Below the pieces are notes generated by a model. The model was not told the DNA's origin. It did not search any database and saw only the letters and a list, made by a program, of their open reading frames with translations. 39,276 bases of DNA from DASTYK01 sp964430275. GTDB lineage: Bacteria; Gemmatimonadota; Gemmatimonadetes; Longimicrobiales; RSA9. Made by a program: the position numbers and the translations under genes. Of the stretch, positions 1 to 8,445 are shown in pieces (the first letter of the stretch is position 1; every line of letters starts with the position of its first letter). The DNA lies in the NCBI GenBank assembly GCA_964430275.1, contig CAYSGF010000202.1, forward strand, positions 1 through 39,276. Reading direction: 5' to 3'.

Positions 1-1336
1 CCTCGATCGTGCCATCCGCCTCGACCCGCTCGTACGCCCGCGCATCGAGATCGGAGTGGCGCGCGTGTACTGCGACGTCCGCCGTAACGACGCCCGCCAG
101 TTCTTCCACAGCGTCGAGCTGGATCGTGCGGCCGAGGTCGGAAGCGTACAGCGTGCCCTCCGCCGCGAGCGTGATCTCCGGATCGGACACCGGCGTACGG
201 AGCGTCATGGACGCATCCACGGGCTGGTCGCCGATGCGGACATGCAGGCGACGGAGCTCGAGCACGGTGCTGTCGGCGTGACCGCCCGGATTCGCGATCG
301 ACAGCTCGGCGACGATGTCGCGCGCGGGCAACGCGAGGTCGGGGTAGCGGAACATCCCGTCCTCGATACGCGCATCGAGCGCAAAGGCGGGGAACGCGCC
401 CGGCCCGTAATCGCCGCGCACGTGACCGGACACGGACATCGTGCCGGAGGTTTGCAGTGACTCGAAGTCGTGGGCATACATGGCGGGCACGAGCGACAAA
501 ATCCCGGCCAGGTCGCTGTCCGGCGAGGCGAACGTGAAATCCAGCGTCGTGTGCTCCGCACCGGTGGCTGCGGCGCCGGCGAGCTGCAGAGCGAGCTGGT
601 TGAGGCGGATCGCGCCGTCCTGGACGGCGAACCGCCGGGCCGCCATGTCGGCGTCGATGTCAGCGCGCACGTCGAGCGCAGCGTCGCTGAGGTAGCGCAT
701 GCCGCCGAAGGAGAGGGACACGGAGTCCGCCTGTGTGGCGGTGCGCAACACGAAGCGCTGCCGGGTGAGATCGCCGCTGAGCGACTGCTGAAGGCCGCGG
801 AGCGACACGAGCAGCCCGGCCGGCCGGTTCTCGAAGCGTACGGCGGCGTCATGGACGTCGAGGTCGCGGAGGCTCAGATCGAGGGCGCGCGCAGGTGGCT
901 GCGGCTCCTCACGCTCGGCCCGGCGCAGGATGTCCCAGCTGGCGGTGCCATCATCGAGCACCGTGAGGCGGACGACCGGGCGCTGCACGTCTACGGCCCG
1001 GACGACGAGCGGCCCACCGCCGCGCGCGGTCCGCCAAACACTCCCGATATCGAAAACGACGCGGAGCTCGTCGGCCGCGATCAGCGTGTCGCCGGCGAAG
1101 CGCTCCGTGCCGGTGACCGCCAGCTCGTCGAGGCGGAAGGTCGCGTGCGGGAATGCGCGGAAAACACTCAGGCCCACGCCGTTCCAGTCCACCCGTGCGT
1201 GCACCGTCCGCTCGATCTGCGCCTTGATCCGGGCCTCGATCCGGTCGCGGAACAGCAGCGGCACCACGGCCAGCAGCAGAAGCAGCACGCCAAGCGTTGC
1301 GACGGCGGCGGTTGCGATTCGTCGGCGAACAGTCAT
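1..1336 (-). CDS. AsmA-like envelope protein, 3' end beyond window
   Basis: This reading frame starts at an ATG at 1336 on the minus strand and stays open to base 1, so only the first 445 residues are present. It begins with a short basic stretch (MTVRRR), then one hydrophobic segment at about residues 8-26. The rest is a long beta-rich region with the alternating pattern of AsmA proteins, for example the segment VDWNGVGLSVFRAFPHATF near residue 50. AsmA-family proteins are anchored in the inner membrane and span or face the periplasm, where they act in lipid transport or outer-membrane biogenesis. Family members usually run 600-1100 residues, so a third or more is probably missing. The gene diverges from the sugar dehydrogenase gene at 1480. 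The family call rests on fold pattern and hydrophobic N-terminus, not on a catalytic motif. Confidence 0.75.
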   Translation of the reverse strand, partial: MTVRRRIATAAVATLGVLLLLLAVVPLLFRDRIEARIKAQIERTVHARVDWNGVGLSVFRAFPHATFRLDELAVTGTERFAGDTLIAADELRVVFDIGSVWRTARGGGPLVVRAVDVQRPVVRLTVLDDGTASWDILRRAEREEPQPPARALDLSLRDLDVHDAAVRFENRPAGLLVSLRGLQQSLSGDLTRQRFVLRTATQADSVSLSFGGMRYLSDAALDVRADIDADMAARRFAVQDGAIRLNQLALQLAGAAATGAEHTTLDFTFASPDSDLAGILSLVPAMYAHDFESLQTSGTMSVSGHVRGDYGPGAFPAFALDARIEDGMFRYPDLALPARDIVAELSIANPGGHADSTVLELRRLHVRIGDQPVDASMTLRTPVSDPEITLAAEGTLYASDLGRTIQLDAVEELAGVVTADVAVHARHSDLDARAYERVEADGTIE

Positions 1337-1390
1337 GATTGTCCTGGTCATCGGTCCGGGACATCGACGCTCGCGGGTTCCCTGCCGTCG

Positions 1391-1421
1391 GGCAAGTCCC
1401 GCAACTGGACTGGGACTTGCC
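1391..1421. promoter_or_regulatory. Perfect 10-bp inverted repeat in a divergent intergenic region
   Basis: The arms GGCAAGTCCC (1391-1400) and GGGACTTGCC (1412-1421) are exact reverse complements separated by 11 bases. They lie in the 143-base gap between the divergent starts at 1336 and 1480. No T-tract follows either arm, so a terminator is unlikely, and a dimeric-regulator operator is the simplest reading. The regulator is unknown. Confidence 0.5.
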
Positions 1422-1479
1422 GTGCGCCTGTGGACCGGGCAACATCTCCCCTGGAAACCGCCCATCCCTGCGAGGATCC

Positions 1480-2748
1480 ATGCGCTCTACCCTCAAGTTC
1501 CCGATGGTGCTGGCCCTTGCAATCGGTACGGCCTGCAGCCCTCGCGGCGACGAGGCACCGGCCGCGGACACCGGCAATACGGCCGCCGCGAGCAATGCCG
1601 CGCGCGCCGACTGCCCGCCGCTCGAGACCCGTGAGCCGAATGCGCCCGACCAGCAGCCCGCGTTCCCTGCGCAGACGCGCGCATGCGAAGCAGAATCAAA
1701 CGTCGCGTTCGAGGTCGTCGTGCTCACCGACGGTCTCGAGCACCCCTGGGCGGTGGAGCCGTTGCCGGGTGGCGACCTGCTCGTGGCGGAGCGGCCCGGT
1801 CGGCTGCGCGTCATCGCTGCGGACGGCACGATGGGCGAGCCGATCACGGGACTGCCCGAGGTGGACGCGCGCGGACAGGGCGGATTACTCGACGTCGCAC
1901 TCAGCCCCTCGTTCGCGTCCGATCGCACGATCTTCTGGAGCTACGCCGAGCCGCGCGACGGGGGCAACGGCACCGCCGTCGCGCGCGGTGTGCTCTCGCA
2001 GGACCGGCGCAGCGTCGCGCAGGTGCAGGTGCTCTTCCGCGTCCAGCCCACGTATGACGGCACGCTGCACTTCGGCTCGCGCCTCGCCTTCGGCCCCGAC
2101 GGCAACCTCTTCATCACGACCGGCGACCGTTCGGATGCGCCCATGCGCCATCACGCACAGGAGCTCGACAACCATCTCGGCAAGGTGCTGCGCATCCGCC
2201 CGGACGGAGCGGTACCGCAGGACAATCCATTCGTCGATCGGGAGGGTGCCCAGCCGGAGATCTGGGCGCTGGGCTTCCGCAACGTGCAGGCGTCCGCCTT
2301 CGACCCCGAAGGGCGCCTCTGGGTCGTGGAGCACGGCACGAATGGCGGCGACGAGCTGAACCTAGTGGAGAGCGGCGAGAACTACGGCTGGCCGGTCCAG
2401 GCGTACGGCATCGAGTATCGGGGTGATCCGATCGAGGGCGCATCCCCGCAGCCCGGCGGCTTCGTCCAGCCGATCTACTACTGGGATCCCGTTATTGCAC
2501 CATCGGGCGCGCAGTGGTACACGGGGAGCGCGTTTCCGGCGTGGCGCGGCAGCCTGTTCGTCGGCGGCATGAAGGACACGCGCCTCGTCCGACTCGAGCT
2601 CGAAGACGGTCGTGTCACGGGTGAGGAACACCTGCTCGTCGAGCGCGGGCAGCGCGTACGCGACGTGCGGCAGGGCGAGCAGGGCGAGCTCTACATCGTG
2701 ACCGATGAGGACAACGGCGAGCTGTGGAAGCTCGTGCCACGCGGCTGA
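1480..2748 (+). CDS. PQQ-dependent sugar dehydrogenase (soluble aldose dehydrogenase type), lipoprotein
   Basis: The 422-residue product is a six-bladed beta-propeller of the soluble aldose sugar dehydrogenase (Asd/YliI) type, which oxidises aldoses with PQQ in the periplasm. Supporting stretches are LEHPWAVEPLPGGDLLVAER at the propeller start, QGGLLDVALSPSF, HFGSRLAFGPDGNLFITTGD, the WALGFRNVQASAFDP segment and GGDELNLVESGENYGWP. All are hallmarks of the GSDH/SGSDH domain. The N-terminus (MRSTLKFPMVLALAIGTACS) is a lipoprotein signal with Cys 19 as the likely lipidated residue, followed by an acidic, Ala-rich linker. The start at 1480 is chosen because the signal begins there; an upstream in-frame start would add 47 residues without signal character. 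It stops 15 bases before the convergent histidine kinase gene. No PQQ biosynthesis genes are seen in the window. Confidence 0.9.
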   Translation: MRSTLKFPMVLALAIGTACSPRGDEAPAADTGNTAAASNAARADCPPLETREPNAPDQQPAFPAQTRACEAESNVAFEVVVLTDGLEHPWAVEPLPGGDLLVAERPGRLRVIAADGTMGEPITGLPEVDARGQGGLLDVALSPSFASDRTIFWSYAEPRDGGNGTAVARGVLSQDRRSVAQVQVLFRVQPTYDGTLHFGSRLAFGPDGNLFITTGDRSDAPMRHHAQELDNHLGKVLRIRPDGAVPQDNPFVDREGAQPEIWALGFRNVQASAFDPEGRLWVVEHGTNGGDELNLVESGENYGWPVQAYGIEYRGDPIEGASPQPGGFVQPIYYWDPVIAPSGAQWYTGSAFPAWRGSLFVGGMKDTRLVRLELEDGRVTGEEHLLVERGQRVRDVRQGEQGELYIVTDEDNGELWKLVPRG

Positions 2749-2763
2749 GCGCGCGGAGCCGGG

Positions 2764-4233
2764 TCACGCGTCGCGCTGCGGGATCGACAGGACGAACGTA
2801 GCACCGCCCTGTGTGTCGGCGATTGTCAGGTCACCACCGAGCTGGCGCGCCAGGTTCAGCGCGATCGGGAGTCCGAGGCCGTGTCCCTTGACGGGCGAGT
2901 TCTCCTCGAGCCGTGAGAACTCGTCGAAGACCAACTCGCGGTGCTCCGCGGGAATGCCCGGACCATTGTCCGCGACCTCGAGCATCGCCCACGCGCCCGG
3001 ACGCTCGCCGTCTTCCTCACGTTGCATCCGCGCGTTCACGCGCACCTGCCCCGGCGCGGGCGTGTACTTCAGTGCATTCGAGAGCAGGTTGTCGAGGATC
3101 TGACGCACGCGTACCGGATCCGTGTGCGCGATCAGGGGCTCGTCGGCCGTGACCGCGACGAGCTCATGCCCCGCATTCTCGGCGGCGCCGCGATAGTCGC
3201 TTTCGGCCTCACGCACGAGACGATTCAGGTCGACCTGGACCCGGTGCATGCGGACACCGCCGCTCTCCGAGCGCGCGAAGTCGAGCAGGTCGGCAATGAT
3301 CGCGAGGGCACTGTCGATCGAGCGCTGGATCCCCTCGAGGAGCGGAACCTGCTCGGTCGCAACCGGTGCCTTCACGCCCATGGACAGCAGCTCCGCGTAG
3401 CCCTTCGCCGCGCCGAGCGGGTTCTTGACGTCGTGGGTGATGCCTCGCAGCAGGCGAGTGCGTGCCTGGGCGGCACGCGCCGACTCGGCCAGCGCGGCAT
3501 CCGCCTCCTGCCTTCGCCGCTCGGCTTCCTCGGCAAACCGTCGCGTGCGCATCAGCAATGCGAGCACCGCACCGGCCGAAAGGATGGCAAGCGCGCCGAG
3601 CAGGAGAGTGATCCGGAATCCGGTCCGCTCGGCCGCGCCGATCTGTGCGCGCTTCTCGGCCGTCGTCGCGATGATGGCCGAATCGACGGCGGCGGCGGCG
3701 CGCAGGACTTCCCCGAAGAGCTGCCGCTCGCGGCGCACCTCGGACAGGCCAACACCTTGCGCCCGCTGCCGCGCAACCTGCTCGTCATCGACGCGCGCGT
3801 GCCACTGCCGGGCAAGCGTGCGCGCATGGACGTAGGGCTCGAGGACGCGCGGGCCTAGCCGCTCGATGAGCGGGGCGACCTGTACATGAACCCGCTCCTC
3901 CGTCGCGAGTGCGGCCCCGAACACGATAGCCTGCCCCGTGTCACCGCTCAGCAGCAGCTCGTTCAACGCCGACATCTCGCGCACGAGATTGAACTGCCAC
4001 TGCATGATGAGAGTGCGCGCGGGCTCGGATGCCTGGATCCCGGAGCGCAGCTCCAGGACGCGCCGCTGGACGAACCACGGCACGAGAACGAGCGCTATGA
4101 GGGTGAGCAGGACGAAGGCGACCGCCACGTACCACGACCGCGGTCCTGCGAACCGGTCCAGCCGGGAGCTGGCGGACTCGCTCGGCACTTCGTTCAAGGT
4201 GGGGGCGTGCCGATCCGGGAGCGGTAGGGCCAC
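2764..4233 (-). CDS. Membrane sensor histidine kinase
   Basis: The 489-residue protein has transmembrane helices at about residues 33-53 and 208-228 enclosing a ~150-residue extracytoplasmic, mostly helical sensor region. After it come a coiled-coil linker rich in Arg/Ala/Glu, a HisKA H-box (GITHDVKNPLGAAKGY) and an HATPase_c domain with N-box (LDNLLSNALKYTP), G1 (VADNGPGIP) and G2 (GHGLGLPIA) motifs. It should autophosphorylate on the H-box His in response to an unknown signal. The start is a GTG with only a weak purine stretch before it, so the first ~15 residues are uncertain. It lies 24 bases downstream of the DUF3568 lipoprotein gene, which might be an accessory to signal sensing. No partner response regulator is adjacent; the only receiver-like protein in the window (8068-8445) lacks the phosphoacceptor Asp. 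Confidence 0.92.
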   Translation of the reverse strand: MALPLPDRHAPTLNEVPSESASSRLDRFAGPRSWYVAVAFVLLTLIALVLVPWFVQRRVLELRSGIQASEPARTLIMQWQFNLVREMSALNELLLSGDTGQAIVFGAALATEERVHVQVAPLIERLGPRVLEPYVHARTLARQWHARVDDEQVARQRAQGVGLSEVRRERQLFGEVLRAAAAVDSAIIATTAEKRAQIGAAERTGFRITLLLGALAILSAGAVLALLMRTRRFAEEAERRRQEADAALAESARAAQARTRLLRGITHDVKNPLGAAKGYAELLSMGVKAPVATEQVPLLEGIQRSIDSALAIIADLLDFARSESGGVRMHRVQVDLNRLVREAESDYRGAAENAGHELVAVTADEPLIAHTDPVRVRQILDNLLSNALKYTPAPGQVRVNARMQREEDGERPGAWAMLEVADNGPGIPAEHRELVFDEFSRLEENSPVKGHGLGLPIALNLARQLGGDLTIADTQGGATFVLSIPQRDA

Positions 4234-4257
4234 ACCCGGATCAGCCCGTCAGGCGCG

Positions 4258-4671
4258 TCAGACGCGCGCGAGAATCGCCCGCAGCACGTCCTCCGCGCGA
4301 TCCTGACTGTAGTCGACCTGGTCCTTGCTGACCGTGACCTCGATCGCGGTGAGGGTGTCATCCGGATCCCGCTCGATGTCGACGATGTATTTCCACTCGC
4401 CCTTTTCGCCCTGCACCTCGATACCATCGCTCTCCAGCTTCCGATCCGTACGCGTGATGCCGAGCTCCATGAACGCCCCTTCCGCTGCATCCGCCAGGTC
4501 CGCCACGGACACATCGATGCTCGACGTCGCACCGCGGCTCTCGTAGCCGATTGCGGCGGCAGCCGCCGCGCCGGCGCCTACCGCGGTCGTCGCGGCACCG
4601 CTGCTGCACGCCGCAATGCTCACGAGCGCGAGCGCGACGGACGCGCACACCATTTCACGCCTGATGTTCAT
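4258..4671 (-). CDS. Small DUF3568-like lipoprotein
   Basis: This gene encodes 137 residues beginning MNIRREMVCASVALALVSIA and then ACSS, a textbook lipoprotein signal with Cys near position 22. The mature part has an Ala/Gly-rich hydrophobic stretch and a roughly 85-residue alpha/beta domain containing ADAAEGAFMELGI and a charged region ending LRAILARV. This resembles DUF3568 proteins, whose function is unknown. The start at 4671 is supported by an excellent ribosome site, AGGAGG with a 6-base spacer. The downstream histidine kinase begins 24 bases after the stop, so the two are probably co-transcribed. Confidence 0.8.
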   Translation of the reverse strand: MNIRREMVCASVALALVSIAACSSGAATTAVGAGAAAAAAIGYESRGATSSIDVSVADLADAAEGAFMELGITRTDRKLESDGIEVQGEKGEWKYIVDIERDPDDTLTAIEVTVSKDQVDYSQDRAEDVLRAILARV

Positions 4672-4792
4672 CTGCTTCCTCCTGCTGAGTGCAGGGCGGA
4701 AGTGTGCAACTTGTGTTCCCCGTTCGGGTGGGGTCGGGCGTCCGGCTGTGCAGTGCACTCGCGCCCGCAAAGGACACGCGGCAGTTTGGCAC

Positions 4793-5551
4793 CTAGGCCA
4801 GAGACGCGCGGACCAGCTTCGGCCCCCAGATCAGCGAATCCTGCCGATCTGCATAGTGCAGCAGGGGTGCCTCGCCATCGATCGCGAAACCGAACGTGGC
4901 GGGCAGTGTGTTGCGGCTGATCGTCGCCTCTGCCGGCTGGAGCGGCCACACCTCGTGGTGGATGTCGCCGCGCAGGACGTGCCCGTTCCGGAGCACCGTA
5001 TAGAGCGCGTAGCGCTCCGTGAGGAAGTACTCCAGGCTGCCGGGCCGCGGCTCCTGGACCGGGCCGATCGGGCGGTATGCTGCGGCAAAGGCCGCACTCC
5101 CGTCCGGTCGCTCGCTGCGGTAGTCGATCCACTCGTCGCGCCGCGCGGCGCTCATGCGCGCGAAGTGGTAGGGCAGTCGAAAGAGAGCGCGCGCGGCAGT
5201 GACCGCCAGCTGACTGGCCGCTTCGAGTGTGAAGAAGAAGATGCCCGGCCTGTCGCGGAAGCGGACGTACGTGCGCAGGTTCATCTCCGGGAACTCCGAG
5301 GCGCCCGGGAACGACGGGAGGCCGCGCGCGCGCAGACCGCGCAGGCAGAACGGCGTCTGAGCGAGCCAGGCGGTGCCGTCGTACTCCTCGAGCTCGAGCC
5401 CGGCGGGAACGAGAGGTCGCAGCACGTCCGCGGAAACGCGCCAGTGCATGAAGAGCAGCTGCTGCCAGCTCTGGACCATGAGCCACGGCCCTCTCGGCAT
5501 GGGCCACGGCCGGTGCGCGACCGTGTGCTCGATTCGCTTCGTGTCACCCAT
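4793..5551 (-). CDS. DUF2071 (YqjF-like) family protein
   Basis: The 252-residue product matches the DUF2071/YqjF family, a cytosolic beta-barrel fold related to acetoacetate decarboxylase and of unknown reaction. Typical features are WPMPRGPWLMVQSWQQLLFM at the N-terminus, LVPAGLELEEYDGTAWLA, NLRTYVRFRDRPGIFFFTLE in the middle and the LRGDIHHEVWPLQPAEA segment near the C-terminus. Translation is placed at the ATG at 5551, preceded by GGGGGA, because family similarity begins right after it; in-frame sequence upstream is Arg/Ser-rich and not protein-like. The gene starts 43 bases after the SulP stop and could be its operon partner. Confidence 0.88.
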   Translation of the reverse strand: MGDTKRIEHTVAHRPWPMPRGPWLMVQSWQQLLFMHWRVSADVLRPLVPAGLELEEYDGTAWLAQTPFCLRGLRARGLPSFPGASEFPEMNLRTYVRFRDRPGIFFFTLEAASQLAVTAARALFRLPYHFARMSAARRDEWIDYRSERPDGSAAFAAAYRPIGPVQEPRPGSLEYFLTERYALYTVLRNGHVLRGDIHHEVWPLQPAEATISRNTLPATFGFAIDGEAPLLHYADRQDSLIWGPKLVRASLA

Positions 5552-5594
5552 GTCACGTCCCCCGTAGCATCGCGGCGGCAGGCGCGGCTCTCTC

Positions 5595-7280
5595 TCACAC
5601 CGGAATCGATGCTGCGCGAGGCGCGAGGCCGAGGTGCTCGCGCGCCCGCTCGAGCGCATCATCGAGATTCCCGAAGATGGCGCCTTCACCCAGCTCGTCG
5701 AGCAGCTGCGAGCGGCCGAGCGCGATCATCGGCTGCGAGTGCACGTCCGAGAGCAGAATGAGCGCACCGTCCTTCCGCGTGCGGTGAACCAGCTCGCCGA
5801 GCGCGTGCAGGCCCGTGGAGTCCATGGCGGGCACGTTGCGCATGCGCAGGATCAGCACCTTCGGCTGCCCCAGCACCGACTCGACCTGCTCCTTGAACGT
5901 CTTCGCCGCACCGAAGAAGAACGGACCATTGATCTCGAAGACTTCCACCCCGGGCGGGATCTCGCGACTCCGCACCGCGTTCGTGTCCGTCCCGTACGTG
6001 TCGCCGTTGTCGCGGAACTCGCGCGTCACGACCTGTACGTTCGTCACCTCGGACATCCGCTTCATGAAGAGGAACGCGGCCAGCACCATGCCGACCTGGA
6101 TCGCAACCGTGAGGTCCACGATGACGGTGAGCAGAAACGTCGTCAGCATCACGAGGACGTCGCTCTTCGGAGCCGTGAACTCCGCGCGGAACGCCCGCCA
6201 CTCACTCATGTGATAGGCGACGATGACCAGAATCGCACCGAGTGCGGCGAAGGGGATGTATCCGGCAAGTCCACCGAAGAACAGGGTGATCAGCAGCAAC
6301 GTCAGCGCATGAACGATCCCGGCGACCGGCGTGCGACCGCCGTTCTTCACGTTCGTCGCCGTGCGCGCAATCGCGCCCGTCGCAGGAATGCCGCCGAAGA
6401 GTGGACTCGCGATGTTCGCGACGCCCTGCGCAACCAGCTCCATGTTCGAGCGGTGACGTCCGCCGATCATGCCGTCCGCAACCACGGCCGACAGCAGCGA
6501 CTCGATCGCCGCGAGCAGCGCAATCGCAAACGCCGGCGCGATCAGCTCACCGATCATCGCCATGCTCACGGTGGGGATGGACGGTGCCGGCAGGGCCGAG
6601 GAAATCTCGCCGAACCGGCTGCCGATCGTCTCCACATCCAGACCCGTCAGCCGCACGAGCAGCGTCGTCACGACCAGCGCCACGAACGGGCCGGGCACCC
6701 GCTGGCTCACGCGCGGCCACCAGACGATGATCACGAGCGCCAGCGCCGCCACGCCGATCGCCGCCGGACTCACCGTGTGAATGCTCTCCAGGTACGCGCC
6801 CCACTTCTCCAGAAAGTCCGCGGGCACATCCCCCATCCGCAGCCCCAGCAGGTCCTTCACCTGGCTCGAGAAGATGATCAGTGCAATGCCACTCGTGAAA
6901 CCGGTCACCACCGGGTGCGGAATGAACTTCACCGCACTGCCCAGACCCGTAAGCCCGAGCGCCACCAGAATGACGCCCGCCATCATCGTCGCGATCAGCA
7001 GACCGTCGATTCCGTGCTGCTGCACGATCCCGTACACGATCACCACGAACGCGCCCGTGGGACCGCCGATCTGCACGCGTGAGCCGCCCAGCGCACTGAT
7101 CAGAAAACCGGCGATGATCGCCGTGTACAACCCGCGATCCGGGCTCACACCACTCGCAATCGCGAACGCGATCGCCAGCGGCAGCGCCACGATCCCCACG
7201 ATCACGCCAGCCGTCAGATCCGCCGTGAACTGCTGGCGATCATAGGTTTTCAGGGTGGTGAACAGCTTCGGAACGAGCAC
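5595..7280 (-). CDS. SulP-family anion transporter with STAS domain
   Basis: The 561-residue protein is a SulP (SLC26-like) permease. Residues ~1-430 form the many-helix transport domain with the TAGVIVGIVALPLAIAFAIA signature and GGPTGAFVVIV. The C-terminal ~110 residues form a STAS domain (VEVFEINGPFFFGAAKTF and VPAMDSTGLHALGEL) that usually regulates transport. Substrates in the family include sulfate, bicarbonate and other anions, and nothing here decides among them. The start is a GTG at 7280 preceded by AGGAGG with a 4-base spacer, after which the protein begins MLVPKLFTTLK; upstream in-frame sequence lies in the regulatory region of the divergent TetR gene and is low-complexity. Operator-like palindromes at 7369-7421 lie about 90-140 bases upstream, so this gene may be a TetR target. 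Confidence 0.93.
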   Translation of the reverse strand: MLVPKLFTTLKTYDRQQFTADLTAGVIVGIVALPLAIAFAIASGVSPDRGLYTAIIAGFLISALGGSRVQIGGPTGAFVVIVYGIVQQHGIDGLLIATMMAGVILVALGLTGLGSAVKFIPHPVVTGFTSGIALIIFSSQVKDLLGLRMGDVPADFLEKWGAYLESIHTVSPAAIGVAALALVIIVWWPRVSQRVPGPFVALVVTTLLVRLTGLDVETIGSRFGEISSALPAPSIPTVSMAMIGELIAPAFAIALLAAIESLLSAVVADGMIGGRHRSNMELVAQGVANIASPLFGGIPATGAIARTATNVKNGGRTPVAGIVHALTLLLITLFFGGLAGYIPFAALGAILVIVAYHMSEWRAFRAEFTAPKSDVLVMLTTFLLTVIVDLTVAIQVGMVLAAFLFMKRMSEVTNVQVVTREFRDNGDTYGTDTNAVRSREIPPGVEVFEINGPFFFGAAKTFKEQVESVLGQPKVLILRMRNVPAMDSTGLHALGELVHRTRKDGALILLSDVHSQPMIALGRSQLLDELGEGAIFGNLDDALERAREHLGLAPRAASIPV

Positions 7281-7367
7281 GGTGCCTCCTGCAGCCCCGC
7301 CGATCGCCGTGCAGCCGGAATCGGCCACCGCGCGCTCGCGCGCCGCGGCCCGGCGGCATCGCGACCT

Positions 7368-7422
7368 ATTGACCCGCCGGCCAATGCCCGGTACGCTAGT
7401 GCCTGTTGAACACCGGGTCAAT
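7368..7422 (+). promoter_or_regulatory. Sigma-70-type promoter with two operator-like palindromes for the TetR gene
   Basis: A -35 box TTGACC (7369-7374) and a -10 box TACGCT (7392-7397) are separated by exactly 17 bases and point at the TetR gene. Two 16-base imperfect palindromes frame it: TTGACCCGCCGGCCAA (7369-7384, over the -35) and TTGAACACCGGGTCAA (7406-7421, just after the -10). Their outer halves form an exact 9-base inverted repeat, ATTGACCCG at 7368-7376 and CGGGTCAAT at 7414-7422. The position fits autorepression by a dimeric TetR regulator. That link is inferred. Confidence 0.6.
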
Positions 7423-7432
7423 GGAGGGTGCG

Positions 7433-8071
7433 ATGCCGGGACAGAAAGCGGGAGTGGAGGAGCGGCGCGCGCAGATCCTGGCAGCGGCGTTCGGCGTGGC
7501 TGCGCGTCATGGCCTTGCGGGCCTGACGATCCGGCGCGTGGCTGCGGCGGCAGGACTGAGCCACGGTCTCGTCCATTTTCATTTCCGGTCGAAGGCGGAG
7601 TTGCTCTCGGCGCTGCTGGACTGGCTGCTGGAGACGACCGGTGCGTTCCGGATGCCGGCGGCGAGCGGCGGGATCGAGGCGCCGGTGGAGCGCCTGCTCG
7701 CCCTGGTGCGCCAGGAGATGGAGCGGGCGGCGCGGGAGCGGCCACGGATCCATGTCTTCTTTGATTTCTGGCTGATGGGTACGCGCCACGCGGGTATCCG
7801 TGCGCGCATGCGTGCCGAGCTCGAGCGGTATCGCGAGGCGTTCCGGCCGATGGTCGAGGATGTGCTGCGCGAGGAGCCGGCGCGGTTTGCAGGCATGACG
7901 GCAGAGGCTCTTTGCGCCGTCATCGTGGCTTTCATCAAGGGCGCGGCGGTGCAGTCGGTGATCGATCCGCGGGTGTTCGATGCGGAGCAGTTCACCGCGG
8001 CGGCGAACACGCTGCTCACGCACGTGGACGGAAGCGCTCTCGGCCCTCGTGCGGTAGCGTTACCCGCATGA
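7433..8071 (+). CDS. TetR/AcrR-family repressor, BetI-like
   Basis: The product has 212 residues. The N-terminal ~60 form a TetR DNA-binding domain: ILAAAFGVAARHGLAGLTIR, then the recognition region VAAAAGLSHGLVHFHFRSKA. The C-terminal ligand domain (residues ~75-200) resembles the BetI-type group, with FFDFWLMGTRHAGIRARMR. The ligand is unknown. The ATG at 7433 is preferred because GGAGGG sits 5-6 bases upstream and the HTH starts soon after; a start 27 bases earlier would add nine residues. It overlaps the next gene by four bases (ATGA). The divergent neighbour is the SulP transporter, and operator-like palindromes lie between them, so the likely regulon is itself plus SulP. Confidence 0.92.
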   Translation: MPGQKAGVEERRAQILAAAFGVAARHGLAGLTIRRVAAAAGLSHGLVHFHFRSKAELLSALLDWLLETTGAFRMPAASGGIEAPVERLLALVRQEMERAARERPRIHVFFDFWLMGTRHAGIRARMRAELERYREAFRPMVEDVLREEPARFAGMTAEALCAVIVAFIKGAAVQSVIDPRVFDAEQFTAAANTLLTHVDGSALGPRAVALPA

Positions 8072-8445
8072 GGGAGCGTGTGCGCTACGCCCTGGTCGTG
8101 GGCTTCCGGGGCGGCCTGCAGGTCGCGATCAGCGACGTCCTCGCGCGCCATGGGTTTGCGGTGAGCACGGCGCTCGAAACGGAGCAGGCAACGCAGCGAT
8201 TCGCGACGGACGTACCGAATCTCGTCGTCGTGACGGGACGCTGTGGCGTGGAAGCGATCCTGTCACTCATTGCCGCTCTGCCCGTGCCCCGGACGACGCG
8301 GGTCGTCGTGCTGCTGCCCGGTCCCGACCCTCACGCGGAGCGGGAGTACCGCGCTGCGGGCGTGCGCGTGGTATTGCGCATGCCGGTCAACGCGGAGGAC
8401 CTCGTCAAGCGCCTGGTCGCGCCGCCGACCGAAACGACGGGATAG
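8068..8445 (+). CDS. Receiver-like domain protein lacking the phosphoacceptor Asp
   Basis: The 125-residue single-domain protein has the rhythm of a response-regulator receiver: a beta-1 strand VRYALVVGFRG, a helix ISDVLARHGFAVSTALET, a beta-3 strand NLVVVTG, a beta-4 strand TRVVVLLPG and a C-terminal RMPVNAEDLVKRL resembling the usual KPF-x-x-x-x-L end. Beta-3 ends in Thr-Gly where the phosphorylated Asp is expected, and the invariant Lys position reads Arg. It is therefore probably a pseudo-receiver that does not accept phosphate. Its ATG overlaps the TetR stop (ATGA), implying coupled translation. Its last 115 bases overlap the convergent universal-stress gene on the other strand. Confidence 0.65.
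   Translation: MRERVRYALVVGFRGGLQVAISDVLARHGFAVSTALETEQATQRFATDVPNLVVVTGRCGVEAILSLIAALPVPRTTRVVVLLPGPDPHAEREYRAAGVRVVLRMPVNAEDLVKRLVAPPTETTG

Noticed and set aside
470..2359. Long plus-strand open frame of 629 codons
   Set aside because: It runs antisense to the AsmA-like gene and then in another frame of the sugar dehydrogenase gene; its product is Arg/His/Ala-rich with no domain. High GC makes such shadow frames common.
5634..7082. Plus-strand frame of 482 codons over the SulP gene
   Set aside because: Arg/His-rich antisense shadow of a well-conserved transporter.
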